A DNA stretch of 64,000 nucleotides. Origin: Marchantia polymorpha subsp. ruderalis (Eukaryota; Streptophyta; Marchantiopsida; Marchantiales; Marchantiaceae). Below the pieces are notes generated by a model. That model saw only the letters and a list, made by a program, of their open reading frames with translations. It searched no databases and was not told the DNA's origin. Below, in pieces: positions 1 through 12,900 of the stretch (its first letter is position 1; each line of letters begins with the position of its first letter). The stretch spans positions 12,874,001 through 12,938,000 of the forward strand of contig AP031354.1 in assembly GCA_037833965.1 (NCBI GenBank), read 5' to 3'. The translations under genes were made by a program, and so were the position numbers.

Positions 1-1071
1 GGTCGAACCATTAATCAACTCAATGCGCTGAGCTCCCTCTCTTTCTCTCTCACTGTGGAAGAGCCCAACATGCCGCCACGGCTCGAACGCATTCGCACCC
101 GGACCCTTTCATCTGCCGAGTTCGAAATCTTCGCCCTCGCTCTGTTACAATGTCTGTCGGCCCAGTGAGGGGACTGTCGATCGATTTCGTCTCGTCTGCC
201 GAGTGAGTTTCTTCGACTCGCTGTCTCACAGATTCTTCCTGCTCTATGCGCTGACGACGAGACGAGAGCACAGGGCTGACTCGAGGACGCGAGTAGATTC
301 CACAGTCAGTCGGTCGGTCGGAAACCTTGACCCGCTTCCTCGTCCTCCGGACATTTGTCCATGTCTGTGCCTGCGAGTCGTCGGCTTTCGGATCAAATTC
401 TCGTCTGGCTTGGTGCTTGGCGTTTCTTATTGTTGGAACTTGTCTGCTCTGTGGAATGCGCCGGACTTGTCGTTGCATCCCACAGTCGAGTCGTCGTCCG
501 TTGACCTTCGTGCTCGTGGAGGGCGCGTGTCTGTGTTTCAACTATAATTCCTCTGAGCACTTGATTGATTGATCGATCCTTCGCTGGACATCTTGCGCAA
601 TCGAGAGGAGCATTCGGCGAAGTCCTCGATGTCTGCCAACTGTTGAGGTGACTGCGCTTTCTGAGACATGCCCCAGAAAGCAGTTCGTATTGGCCTCGAG
701 CTCATCCTGTGTCATAGAGTCCAAAGAGCAGGAGGGTGAGGACCGCAGAAGTCCTTCGTTTGGCTGATTGCTGGCTGCGCGTGGTTCTAAGCTGATGCAA
801 TTAGTCTCTTTCTTTTGGCACAACGTCGTTTCTCCATTGTCCCGACAGTTCATTAGAACTATCTCGAATCTCGGGTGGAGGGTGAAGGGGTTCATGCCTG
901 CGTACAAGCTTTTGCAGTCTCCGTTGTGAATTGCGTGGAGAACGTCCATGCAGCTTTGAGAATTGCCAGATTAATAGATTTCGAGAACTTCGTGAAGGGG
1001 TTGTGAAGGTTTAGCAGTCCAATTCTCGAGCTTTGATTTGCAGTCACGAGTGGCTGAGCGGAGTCAAAATT

Positions 1072-1467
1072 ATGGTCTACATGTTGCACGCGTATCTTCA
1101 GCCCAGCTTCGGGGTTTGTCTCGACCGATGTCTTCGAGCAATCTGTGGAAGTCTGCCAGAATGGTACGAGGGCATGGACTTGGTCACAGCTGTCGCAGGG
1201 CTGTTCCATCATCTGCCTCATGAAGGCCCGCCCTTAGACAGATCCACCTCCGTCATCAATGTCCTGAGCGCAGACGAGCTCTTCCAGACAGAGATCATGG
1301 TCGATGGTGTTCGAGTGATCCGCCAGAGCTTCAAGAGACGGAGGAGTGGGGAGGAATCTGAAGAGTGGACTCTGAGGGAGGTCGATCCGGACAGGCTTGT
1401 GCTCCTGGGGGCGCCAGGTGGCCTCGATCTGGCGCACCATCTCCGGACGTGGTCTGCTCCGATCTAA
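1072..1467 (+). CDS. Unrecognised ORF, possible small protein or exon
   Basis: Open frame of 131 codons from an ATG that lies shortly after an acceptor-like site (a T-rich stretch ending in GCAG at about 1042). I do not recognise the product. The C-terminal half has an ordered-looking, charged stretch (KRRRSGEESEEW, then REVDPDRLVLLGAPGGLDLAHHL) and no membrane segment or signal peptide. A canonical AATAAA lies 327 bases downstream on the same strand, which favours the + strand as the transcribed one. Long frames also run on the - strand across 50-1512, so coding strand and coding status are both uncertain. It may be a lineage-specific gene, part of a spliced gene whose other exons lie left of the window, or a non-coding transcript. 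Confidence 0.25.
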   Translation: MVYMLHAYLQPSFGVCLDRCLRAICGSLPEWYEGMDLVTAVAGLFHHLPHEGPPLDRSTSVINVLSADELFQTEIMVDGVRVIRQSFKRRRSGEESEEWTLREVDPDRLVLLGAPGGLDLAHHLRTWSAPI

Positions 1468-1793
1468 GAAAAGGATCTCCCTTTTCTCTGAAGAAGTCCG
1501 TCTTTCGTGCACGAGGAGGAAAACTCTCGAGACACCGGTGCCTTCCAGTTGCGGTCTGCTCGGAGCTTTGGACTCAAGGGTGCACGATGAGCAGGTTCGG
1601 ACGGAAATTGTCCACGAGTTGAGAAACTGTCACGCGTTCTGGGGACTGCTATGGAGACTTTTTCGTTCACGATGGAACGCAGATGATCCTTTGAGAATGC
1701 AGGTAGGGTGTATTTGACAGAGTCACAAACTCATGCCGTCGATCCATCGGTCAGTGGTTGCTGCTAGACGAGGAATTATGCGCTTCTTTCCCC

Positions 1794-1799
1794 AATAAA
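1794..1799 (+). terminator. Candidate poly(A) signal AATAAA
   Basis: A canonical AATAAA in the context CCCCAATAAAAGTGGG, about 330 bases after the 1072-1467 frame. It could end a + strand transcript that begins near or left of position 1. Only the hexamer is seen; no cleavage site can be proven. Confidence 0.35.
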
Positions 1800-3120
1800 A
1801 GTGGGAAAGTCTGATTTTTCATACATTACGCACACAATGGCGTTGGACTCGTAAGATGCTGCCGTAGAACATTCTGAGCACATGCGCGAATGAAACATAC
1901 ATCGTGGGTATTTCTAATTCCTCTCGTGGATATACATTTCCTCTGACCATTGCTGCCATCGTGGCGAACTACGGGTATTGGCATATTCATGAGGTACAGT
2001 GCTAGTGCGGAGAAATCTTTGCGGCGAAGCTACCACTACGAAGCTCCTTGCTACAGAGTGACTCACGACGGTGAAGTTGTTTGGGGCTAAGAGTCTTTCA
2101 GTTGTGCACCAGTGAACGTTTGAGTAACCGTGAATTTACCACTAAATAGAATTCTAGTACTTAGACTCGAGACAAAAGCTTATTTGATAAGCACTGTCAG
2201 TTATGGTAAGATGCACGGCACAATGTGAACACAGAAGGGCTTTATCCGCCGGGAACTCCTGTCCAACATGAACCCTTCATTTCTCTTAAGTGTACAAAAA
2301 TTAGGTTTGTCTTCACTAGGCATTTAATAGAGGTTCTGAACCTCGTACATAATTTATGTATCGTAGCATCGTAGCCACAGTTGTGCATCACTTAACATAA
2401 GTGATGCACAACTGTGGCTACGATGCTACGTCTTCATGCTTGTGATAGCCAATTATCTCCAAAGCCTGCAGGCGTTCACATATATTTAAGCACCATGTGA
2501 GTACTAGATCTGCGATGTACTGGAAGACACGATGATTTCTAAACACGCGCACAAAGGCCTGTGACCATCAACGCTTTCCGATTGTTGATTTGAAAAATGG
2601 ACTCGTATATTGCATATATATTTCAATGCTGGTGCTGCCAAAAACCCCAGCGCGTGATCACTTACGCGTATCAGAGGTCAATTCTTCAAGGCGTTAGCCT
2701 TTGTGGATCACGAGGGAACATTGAGGTCTTGCGAATGTTGCCAAGAGCACAAAACAGCATGACTACTCGCTCCAATCCTACATCTAGCCCGCCGTGTGGA
2801 ACAACACCGTATCTGCAGCAGACCAGCATTACATTAAAACACAGCTGGTTGACGAAGATCAGTGGAAGAAGGTACTGAAAACTTTCACTAACATCGTTAC
2901 CTGAATGAATCGATGTACGTTAACAGTGACTTGACGTCGATGCCACATTCTATGGCTCGTTTAGTTAGAAGGTCCACATCATGTACACGCTGTGCTCCCG
3001 AAATGATTTCTTCCCCTGCAAGAGTAATACGCACCGACTGGAACGTATATGAACTTGTGCTAGAGGAAATCACTGAATATGTTATCCCATTATATTTTAT
3101 CATATATTTCTTAGGCTGAA
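1800..3120. other. Intergenic, no gene seen apart from a perfect hairpin
   Basis: Mixed-composition DNA with only short frames (for example 93 codons at 2597-2878) that show no domain. The single notable structure is the palindrome at 2362-2430, listed separately. Composition shifts sharply to AT-rich near 3050, where the transposon block begins. Confidence 0.5.
2362..2430. repeat. Perfect inverted repeat, 32-bp arms, 5-nt spacer
   Basis: The left arm 2362-2393 and right arm 2399-2430 are exact reverse complements with no mismatch; the spacer is AACAT. Transcribed RNA would fold into one uninterrupted 32-bp stem. No T-run follows, and no recognisable transposon terminus or direct repeat flanks it. 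The lack of any mismatch implies recent origin or conservation. It could be a fold-back replication product, the core of a tiny fold-back element, or a small-RNA precursor; the sequence alone does not decide. Confidence 0.9.
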
Positions 3121-3939
3121 TTTGTTGATAATTTAATGTGTTTGATAATATTTTTTCTCTATGTGCAATCAATTTTTGATATCACAAACAAATGGCTTAT
3201 TATAATTGTAATCATTAAAAAAAAATTTGGTTATACGGTTTATATTCTTGTGCTTGAGTAAAATATGACCAAATTGTATAATACATTCAAAAAGTTTTGC
3301 TTTTGTGAATATGTTAGTGGTGCAAAGGATTATAATTTATGATATTCAGCGCGTAAAATAACTGTAAGTGAAAATTTAATTATTTTTATAAACCTAGATC
3401 ATTGAAAAAAAGAAAAAAATTTAGATTCCTGTGCTGACAAGAATAAATATTTAATCATAGAAGTTACTCAATAAATGATTGATTATTATGGATTTGATGA
3501 TGTGATATAAAAAGAAGCTCTCGTACATATAAAGCAATTTTTTTGAATAGCAAAAATTGAAGAAGCATATTATCGTTGGTGAGCATTAAATAATTGATTT
3601 GAAGTATAAAAATCAACTAAAATTTTCAATTAGGAGATCATCAAATTGGATAATAGAACTATATTGAATTAACCATATGGATTATTTTAGCCATTTTTGA
3701 ATATCAGCATATTGAGAGTAAGGATATTGATGACATTACGTTGATCTTAGAAAAATGAGAAATTTTATCTTACAAGCAATCTTAAATCTCTGTCAATAAA
3801 CTTGAAAAAAACATTGTTAATGAGTGTAAGATGCAATTCTTGATGTATAACAAAATGTGAGAGCTAATGAAACTTCTAAGTAATCAAACTTTGATAGATA
3901 ACATGTAAATGTAAAAACTGAAAAATGATCCAAAAAATG

Positions 3940-5730
3940 AAGAGAAATTATCTTCAAAGATAGATTAGTGACTAGAGGTTTTGCATAAGAGAACGATGTG
4001 GATTACAACAAAGGTTTTTTATTTGTAGCAAAATATATTACAATTTTAAATATCTGCAATATTAAATTAAATTATACATTAAATTGATGTAATTAAGATA
4101 TATTTCTATGAATTATTAAAGTAAAAAATCTACATGAAACAATCCATTGGTTTTGAGAACAAAAGTCAAAATAAGTTAATTTGTAGATTTTTGAAATCAT
4201 TATAGGGATTTGAACAAAGTCCTAAACAATGAAGAACGAATTTTGATGAGTTCATGAAAACAAAAGGATTTTTATAAAATGAGCATGTTACATGTGTATT
4301 TTGAAGAAAAACAAATTTCAATTTTATTATAAAAAATTCTTTTGAATAAGATTTTCATTTTGACAAAAAATAAAATTGATGTCAATAGATGCAAGAATCA
4401 ATTAAAATCTGCATTTAAAATTTTCATTTTATGATAACATCAAAGCAAGTACATTTCATTTATGTTTGATATGTTTAACATGGCATAATCTATAGGATTT
4501 AAAATAATATGACAATACTATTAAAATATTTTGCAGCCCAATGTCAAATCAATTTACTATGACAAAGTTGTTGATAATTTTGATAGTGATATGTACAAGA
4601 CTAAAAATTGCTTCAGCTATCGGCATTTTAAGCAAATAAATGTCAAATCTTGAGAAGTTGCATTGAGAGGTAATACATTGAAATTTTATGTAGCTAGAGA
4701 ATATTATGTATTATATTATGTTTTTGATGATTTATTGAATAATGTTTAAATTTTTGTCATGCTACGTTGAAACTATGTACAAGATTTGAAACAAAAGATT
4801 CTATAACTCAGTTGTTGTTTACACTTAAGTATAAATGAATTAGATAAAAATTTATTTCAAAATATGTAGCACAATCCATAATTTAAGCTGAATATGTAAT
4901 AGTAGCATATTCAACAAAGGAAGAAATTTGATTGAATATGATTATCACTAAGATGAAATTGAAACATGTTGTTTGTTATTATTGGAGAGATTTGCTTGAT
5001 GGGACCCCTGCGGAAAGTAATTTGCTTGATGGGATCCCTCAGGTTTAGTTTTACCCTATGGGACCCCAACGACGGTGTGCCGTCGGACATAGTTCTTGTA
5101 ACTACGATTACTACTAGTTACAATGAGGGAATTACAATCAGAGATCAATCCCTGATTATAATTTCTGGTGGATTATCACGGGGACAAAGATAGATTTTGC
5201 TCGAAGTGCAATTTGTTGTGCTTCAATTCTTCCCACCGCAAAGATTCGCTGATTTCTCTGTTGCCTCCCACCTGCACACTCCTTCCGTAATCCTGCTCAA
5301 GTCTCACGATCACCCATTTGTGACGAACAAATAAACTCCGGATGAACATTTCTTTGCTCGTCTCCGTGAGGAGTGGCCGGATACAGAATGACAACATAAA
5401 AACAAGTGAGTGTGATGGAGTCCGAAGTCCACTATGTCTGCGGTTGCGGTGGACTCGTTGCACTCTCTCTAGTTGTTATTAGAACATGGATGACGGTGCA
5501 TCGTTCATGGGGTCCCATCGGGTAAAATGAAACCTCAAGGGTCCCATCAAGCAAATTACTTTCCGCAGGGGTCCCATCAAGCAAATCTTTCGTTATTATT
5601 GTGATAATCAAATTGCGTTACATTTTGTTGCAATTCAAGTGATGAAAAACGCAGTGACAAATATTCACATTAGATTTCACTTTATTAGAGATGAAAATTT
5701 TTATTTAAAAAATTAAACTAGTCAAAATAA
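3940..5730 (+). mobile_element. Fossil Ty1/copia pol fragment (RT to RNase H)
   Basis: Decayed LTR retrotransposon remnant in strongly AT-rich DNA. The reverse-transcriptase entry region lies near 3940-4300 and the RNase H region near 4880-5730, in the normal copia order on the + strand. It is clearly broken, with many breaks across its length, and looks old. A 607-bp Mutator-like element sits inside its RNase H region, so the copia copy is older than that insertion. Gag, integrase and both LTRs were not confidently found; they may lie decayed in 3120-3940 and 5730-7900. Confidence 0.75.
4985..5591. mobile_element. Mutator-like non-autonomous element (MULE MITE), 607 bp
   Basis: The two ends are inverted copies of 84 bp (4985-5068 and 5508-5591), differing at about 7 positions (roughly 92% identical). 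They begin GA(G/A)AGATTTGCTTGATG. The element is flanked by exact 10-bp direct repeats GTTATTATTG at 4975-4984 and 5592-5601. A 9-11-bp duplication with long TIRs is the hallmark of the Mutator superfamily. Within each TIR a motif ending TGGGACCC(C) occurs three times, with the block TTTGCTTGATGGGA present twice, which may be repeated transposase-binding sites. The 440-bp interior encodes no transposase, so the copy needs an autonomous partner. It interrupts the copia RNase H region precisely. Confidence 0.88.
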
Positions 5731-5731
5731 A

Positions 5732-8700
5732 TGATAAATGTTTATCCGGCTCATGCATTGATCAAATTTAATTTTCATGAGAATTTTAGAAGACATTTTG
5801 CTACTTTGAAGATTTTGCATGAAAAGCTCAAATAGAATTAATAAGCTATTTTGTTACCTCTATATTTATTTACTTATGTCTGTATTTCTTTGTTTATTTA
5901 TTCCATTATTTTTCAATTACGGCTCAATTCTATTCTGCTTTAATTTGAAAATGCTCTAACGTTGGATTTATTTCTAAAACTTTTCTTAGATTAAGTATGT
6001 AAGTTGTGAAGGATTCTATTTTCACCATATGAATTAGAATTTAAGACTAAATTGTTAATATATAACTCATGTACATACTCACATAGGTTAGTATAATTCT
6101 AGTTGGGATTTAGATTATGTTGTCATTATAAAGTGAATCTTGCAAAAATTCTTCATAATACTTTTAGATTTTCAATGATAAACATTTCTGTGTCTCTTGT
6201 GAATCGTGCACTTCAAAGTCAATGTTTGGATCTATGTGCTTATGTTCTTGGTATTTTTTTCTGAAAATTCATTACACATAGAAATTGCAATGATGTAATA
6301 CACATTTACTATTTTTTACTATTATGACTCACAAATGAATCTAAAATGCTTTGAATATTTTGTGCTCTTTAATACATGAAGAATGAAAATGATTTTTTTT
6401 ACTTGTTTTTATCATTTCAATATTGTTTCAAAAATATAACAAGATAAATTTTTCAAACAAAAATATTTAAACTCAAATCTAATTGATCATAAAAATTTTG
6501 AGTGCTATGTGATGCTTCGATTTTGTTCAAATTTACACTATTCCAGAATATAATCCACATTTACTTTTTTATTGAAATTTTTGAAAAATATATATATCAA
6601 TGAATTTTCATTCAAAATAAATTTTAAATGATATATGTTTTTAAATATGTATATTTGTGAAAATTTACAATAATAGAAGTAATCATTAAGGAGTTGCATA
6701 TATGATCTATAAAGTTACTTATGATGCCAAAAAAAATTGTGACACAAGATTAAATTATGAATAACATAAATATTTTGTTCAAACACATTGCAAGAATAAA
6801 AAAAATGCAAAATTTGATCAAGAGTGAAAAACCTGATTGTTGGAAGTCAAAAGCTTTATGTGTTGAACTTTGAATGATCGAAAAAAACCTAGTGGAGATG
6901 AATTTTACTGAAACAAATTCATTACAAAAGGAGATGTATGAGCTTTCTTGCCATCATTTGCTTTGACATGGTAAGAGAAAAATAATTGAGAATGTGTGAC
7001 AATTCAACTATATTTTTACTACATGCATACAAATTATAATGAACAAAGCATTGATAAATCTAGCAAATGATTAAGGTTATATGTGTTCCTATATTTACTA
7101 TAAAATATCAATTGAAATTTCATAAGTGATTATAATCTTAATCTTTAAATAATTTTAATATTTATATAAAAACATGATGATTTACTTAAGACAAAGTAGC
7201 TAATGTTTCCATAGAAAAATAATCACTATCGTGATATTTCTTAGCATATTTTGTTTTTTGCAATTTATTCAAGATAGAAAGTAGTAAGAATATTGGAATG
7301 TAATCATTATCTACCATTATAAAAATTTCCAAAAAAAAATATGTCCAATAATACCACCTACAGGTAAATAGCGCAATACATTCTTGTGAATTTCTTCTAT
7401 CCTTACCTGTATATGTTATTATCATATGATCTATGATGTTATGGCATCCTATCTTCATGTTATATGAAAAGTCTCATATCCAAAGGATTTATCTTCATAT
7501 TAAATGTAAAAATTTTTAGTTATCAAGAACTAAAAAAAATAAGAGTGTTAGAGATGTAGATTAAGTTTGTAAGGTTTTGATTTATCTTACTAAAATCAGA
7601 TATATAAGTTAATAATTTTTCTTTAGATTATTGTATTTTGGTGTCATTGGAATTTGAAAATTATGAAGATAAGAGTAAAAAGTTATGATTTCTTATCATA
7701 TATGTTTTCTTTGATATCTAGCATGCTTTATGAGAGATGATATATCACGTAAATATTTCATTTAATTCTTCTTTTGTGCTATATACAACTTCAATTATCT
7801 TCATGTTGCATTTTACAATATAATACAAAATTTCCGAATAATCATAATATTCTAATCTAATCCTAGTGAAAGTTTTATTTGAAGGAATACAAAGATTATA
7901 ATTGGATTACTTTCGATTCATATGTGAAAAAGCATATCATATTTATATCTATCATATCATAGTTTTGCTACATCTTTCATTCTTGCAACATCATTTTTGT
8001 CCACAATATTTTGAAATGATCATATCATGATATAGTGATAAAATAAATCTGAGCATTTTTTAATTTTCAAAAGATTGAACATATATCTATAACAGTAAAG
8101 AGTTCACTACTAGTCTTTAACCATGGAGATCCTTACCGTCATCACAATATTAAGTTTTAAACAACAATTGTTAAACACAATATCAAAAATTGTTAAACAC
8201 ATTAAAGCTTATATTTATCACATTTGAAATTTCAATATATTACATTATTAAAAAATTTTGTCTTGTAACACTTTAATATTAAAGGTGTTAAAATATAGGA
8301 ATCTTTGTAAGTTATTAAAATTAGTTATGCGCTTCTGAAGGAAATTTTTTTTATTAGTATACAGCTCGAACAATCAGAAATTTTGAATTGTATATTCAGG
8401 CTTTTCTCATCTAATTTATATGCAATACAATCCGATGCATTGGATGAAAATGATTTGCATTCAGATTACCTTCACTCAATATATATTCGGAAGAGAACTA
8501 ATATATTTATTTCTTTTATTTCTTTCCATACTTACTCATCTATGTTAACTAATGTATATAAATTTATTTTATTTCTTTCCGTACATACTCATCTATGTTA
8601 CACAATAAATGCATTTATATTTAATTAAACGTACCAATTTTTTAGACATGTTATAGATTTCTTTTATTACACCATCTAACTAGCGATATATTGTGACAGG

Positions 8701-9900
8701 AGCTTATAATTACAAAGATTGGTATGTGGGTCCCAACCTTTGTAATATGAAGTCATTTTACTAAATCGATATTCTTCACATCTTTGCTATTTTCTAATTA
8801 TGTGAACTTTACTCATACGATGCATATAATTGTACATCTGAAAGTTGTTTTATCCTTGTATGAATAACATCTTAGATCCAACAAATGTCACATGAATTTT
8901 TAAATATTTTAAATCCTTCTATAAGATTAGTTGGACCAAGGATAAAAAGTCAGTAAACTTGGAAAACAAGGCTTTGATATTCACTAGTACAGTAATGGAT
9001 TTCAAATTTTTGATTTCTAAATCTCGTCAAAGTTTAGTAGAGTATGCATTCATCAGCAATGAGATAGACAAGGCCCGCGTTACGTTCTTATTACATTTGC
9101 AGACTCATGCCCATTCATGTTGCCACGTTTGTACACCAAATGTGGAATGTCTCACATACAATGATCACTGATATGTTATACAATTCACGTAATGTAGTTA
9201 TTGATTTGATATGTATCTTCTAACAGATGGTTGTTTTTCGTTATAGATTTGGGCCGTCACAATAAGTAGATCCTACAATCTAATCTCCTCATTTGGTAGA
9301 TTCTTGTATAACTTGTTGCGTGACGGTAAAATGACATCAACGTGAAAACTAAGACTCCAGACGATTCCACTGTTCTTTCCACATTCAACTTGTATAAGAA
9401 ACTAGAAGAAATGACTATCTAAACGTAGTTGCGAGAGAGCATGGAAACCTACAACCGGGAGACAATAGGTGATGCGTGGTATTCTCCAAATCTGGTGTTT
9501 CAAATCTCATCATTCCTTTTGCTTGTCATACCTATATTTTCTCTCAATTACCAATTCTCCTTTCTCGCCTCATTTTCTCTACTTTACTTTTCATCTCGGC
9601 TCTTGTATTTTAGGCCTCAATTCTGATTAGGCTGCATAACCTACTGCATAAAACACACATGTACTTAGTACCAGAGATAACTGGCATAGCTCTTTTAACT
9701 CCCGCAACTTCTGTTTTGACCTCTCAAAATTACATCATTCCGGAAAGATAACTTCCCAGGCATCTAAACAGAATGATTTGTCGACCTGAGACAGATAATA
9801 ATAGGTGCACTACGTGTTTCACAATCCGGGGCTCATGGCGGCAGTAGACTGCGCGATGAGCAACAAGGCAGCATTCACCTTTCCAAAGAATAAGCGCTTA
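5732..9900. other. AT-rich transposon-derived or intergenic DNA, no gene
   Basis: About 4 kb of very AT-rich sequence with only short frames, none of which matches a domain I recognise. It probably contains further decayed retroelement sequence, such as the 3' part of the copia copy to its left, but I cannot place LTRs. From about 9000 the composition returns toward that of genes, leading into the 3' flank of the valyl-tRNA synthetase gene. Confidence 0.5.
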
Positions 9901-9922
9901 AAAGAAAGGAGCCTGACGTAAC

Positions 9923-12900
9923 TTAACCTATGAGGAGTCTTTGAAAATTCTCGCATGCTTCTTCTATTGTAGATAACTCTGCTGTGTATTTGTTAACTTT
10001 GGTAAGATTATCCTCCTGAACATTTGCCGGCACTTTATCTGCATATCCTGGAGCATTCATCCTCTTGGTAATGGCTTCTCGAAACCTGCAGTTAAAAGAT
10101 GAAACGAACCAAATCGGTAAAAACGCCATGCTGCAAGTATAACAGGGCGACATACTTGCGAAGACAATGTAGGTGACTAGTTGAGAAATCGAAGGATAAT
10201 AAAAGAGAAAAAACACTATTTTAAACGTAATGACGAAGTAAAATCCGTGTGTATGAGGATGTACCTCTCTACTTCATCCTTCTTCTTTTGCAGCTTCGAC
10301 AACTCCACGCTCGCATCGACCAAACCCGTCAGAAGAAGGTAAGCTGACAACTGCTCATCAACTATGGCAACCGCACATCCAGCTGGTGCGCTTTCAGCTT
10401 CCGTAATTATCTGCAGCAGGAAATTTCAGGGACGGTTAAATGAAGTTACAAAATCGTTGACGAACTTGTGACGTCTTTTGAGCTCGTCATGCCTCAGAGC
10501 GTGATGATCGTCAATAAACCACTGTAGATTAGTTACCTTCACTGAAGACAAAGTGGCTAGAGTGGAGATTATATCTGAACCCTTCGTCATGACGTCAGCA
10601 ACTTCAGGAGTCCGACAAAGCAAGTATAAAGCACACCTGTGCACGCAGCGCACATACTTCATAATCAGCTTGACCATAATTGAGATATACGAGGACTTAT
10701 TCTCAGAATGTTCGCAGAGACACAACATTTTTATCAACCAGTGCCATAATGATATAAAAATAAAGAGAATTAAATGAGAATGCAATAAGCTCGGACCCAA
10801 TCATTACCCACCTTTGCTTTGGCTGCAGACCATAGTTCATACGTAGAGACCTTATTGCTCTAACAGCAATTTCGATTGAAGTCATTTCCGACTCTACCGT
10901 GGAATTCCTCCATTCCTTTTAACATAAGTCAACATGAGATGTTAAAACATGGTCAGATGAACTTTGACAGCGAAATTCTACGTGCATAGCACCTGTACCA
11001 CGGAAAAATTTTGATTTATAAACGTGAAAACTCATAAATGTAAGTAAACCTTCTCACCTCCACTACTGATGGATAGGGTGATATCATAATTGATGACTTG
11101 ACATCGTCCTCCTGCCTTCGAGGAAGTCGCTGCCACAATTCTTCGGTCAAGAAAGGCATTATTGGATGCAGAAGCCGCAAACCTATGTCTAAACATACCC
11201 AAAGTGTATCCCTCGTAGCTTTTTTAGCTTGGGCTGCTGCGGGGTCTGTGTCATCCCCATTTAAAGCTGGTTTGCTAATTTCAATGAAAACGTCGCACAG
11301 CTGATATAGCCACCAAGAGTACATGGCTGTCGATGCTTCCGACAGATTCAAGGCTTCGAAAGAGTTCACAGTTTTCTCAACGGTGCTGTTCAGGACAGCA
11401 AGAATCCATTTACAACCAAATGGGAGACTGGCCATATCTAGCTGTTGAGAAGGAACAAAATCGCTCCCCAAATTCATCATGGCGAAGCGAATGACATTCC
11501 AAAGCTTGTTGCACCAATGCCTGTATCCTACTACTCTTTGAATATCCAAGTTGATGTTGACTGACTGCAGCACAAATACTAACATCAGTACTGCATGTAG
11601 AAAGTTGACACCTATAGAAGACTGACTAAGATAAAAGAACCATGACTGATAAGACTGATCTTTAACGGACTGACTTCGTAAGCCCACAGAGAATTTTGCG
11701 GACGATCGATCGAAGAAATAAATATATAAACGTCATCCTAGAATGCCACTATGACTAAGATAACCACCACAAAGCATAACAAATCTGACATTCATTTCAA
11801 GGTGAGTCGTTAATTCACGTTCATTCCACAACCAGCATCTCCTACTGACACAAACTTAAAGCATGCATGCGAGACAAGAATCAAGTCTCTTCTCTTTAGA
11901 GATTGATACAGGTTGCCTAGTACCTGGGCAGTGTATGCGACGAGAGCAAATCGGAGGGCATCGGCTCCACACTCGGCAATTCCATTTGGAAAATCTAGTG
12001 TTTGTCCCGCTTTCGCTTTTTCCACCTCCCGTGGATCCAAATTTCCTTCCTCGAGTCGCTTGTGAAGTTCCTTTAAGGTTATCCCATGGATGACTTCCAT
12101 GGGATCAATAACGTTACCTAAAGACTTCGACATCTTCCGACCATGCGCATCTCGAACCATAGCATGCAGAAGCACCTGTCGCCAGAGAAAATGCCCACAT
12201 GATAACCACATCAATACATAGCGAAAGTATTTATTATGCAACGTTGAAAACTTTCAACGTTGCATACTTTCGAACTCCGAGAATACTGAGGACTATGGTG
12301 ATTTAGATAGAAGAAGCAACTTCATTCCTAATCAGACACCAATGAGTCAGACCAAGTTTGCATCCATTCTTGACCTTCAAATGTGAGAGGGGGTATTCAC
12401 CTGAGGGTTGAAAAGTACAACTTCCTTTCAAGGATAGAAAGCACTACTAGCGTACGGGAATATAAGACTGCATACCTGCTTGAACGGTGGGTGGCCCGTA
12501 AGCTTCATGCCCAGCATCACCATTCGAGCGACCCAGAAAAACAAGATATCATGACCTGTCTCCAGCAACGATGTTGGATAAAATGTTTGTAGATCAGCAG
12601 TATTTTCTGGCCAACCCATCACAGAGAAGGGGAAGAGTCCTGAAGAAAACCAGGTGTCAAGGACATCTGGGTCTTGCTCCAATTTGTACTTTTTCCCTGG
12701 ATACTTCTCAGAAGCAAGCTTCTCAGCTTCTTTCGCATCTCGTCCGACGACCCAATGGTCATTGTAGACTCCAAATTCAGTGAGCTCGTCCTCCTCGAGA
12801 GTGACATACCATGCAGGCACTCGATGACCCCACCAAAGCTGCCTTGAGATACACCAATCTCTAATGTTCTCCAACCACCTGTGAGTAGCAAAAGAAACGT

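Noticed and set aside
2362-2430. Rho-independent terminator or canonical miRNA gene
   Set aside because: No T-run follows and the context is eukaryotic; a perfect 32-bp stem with a 5-nt loop is unlike plant miRNA precursors. Kept only as a hairpin.
5176-5463. 95-codon frame on - within the MULE
   Set aside because: No transposase or other domain; expected by chance in the 440-bp interior.
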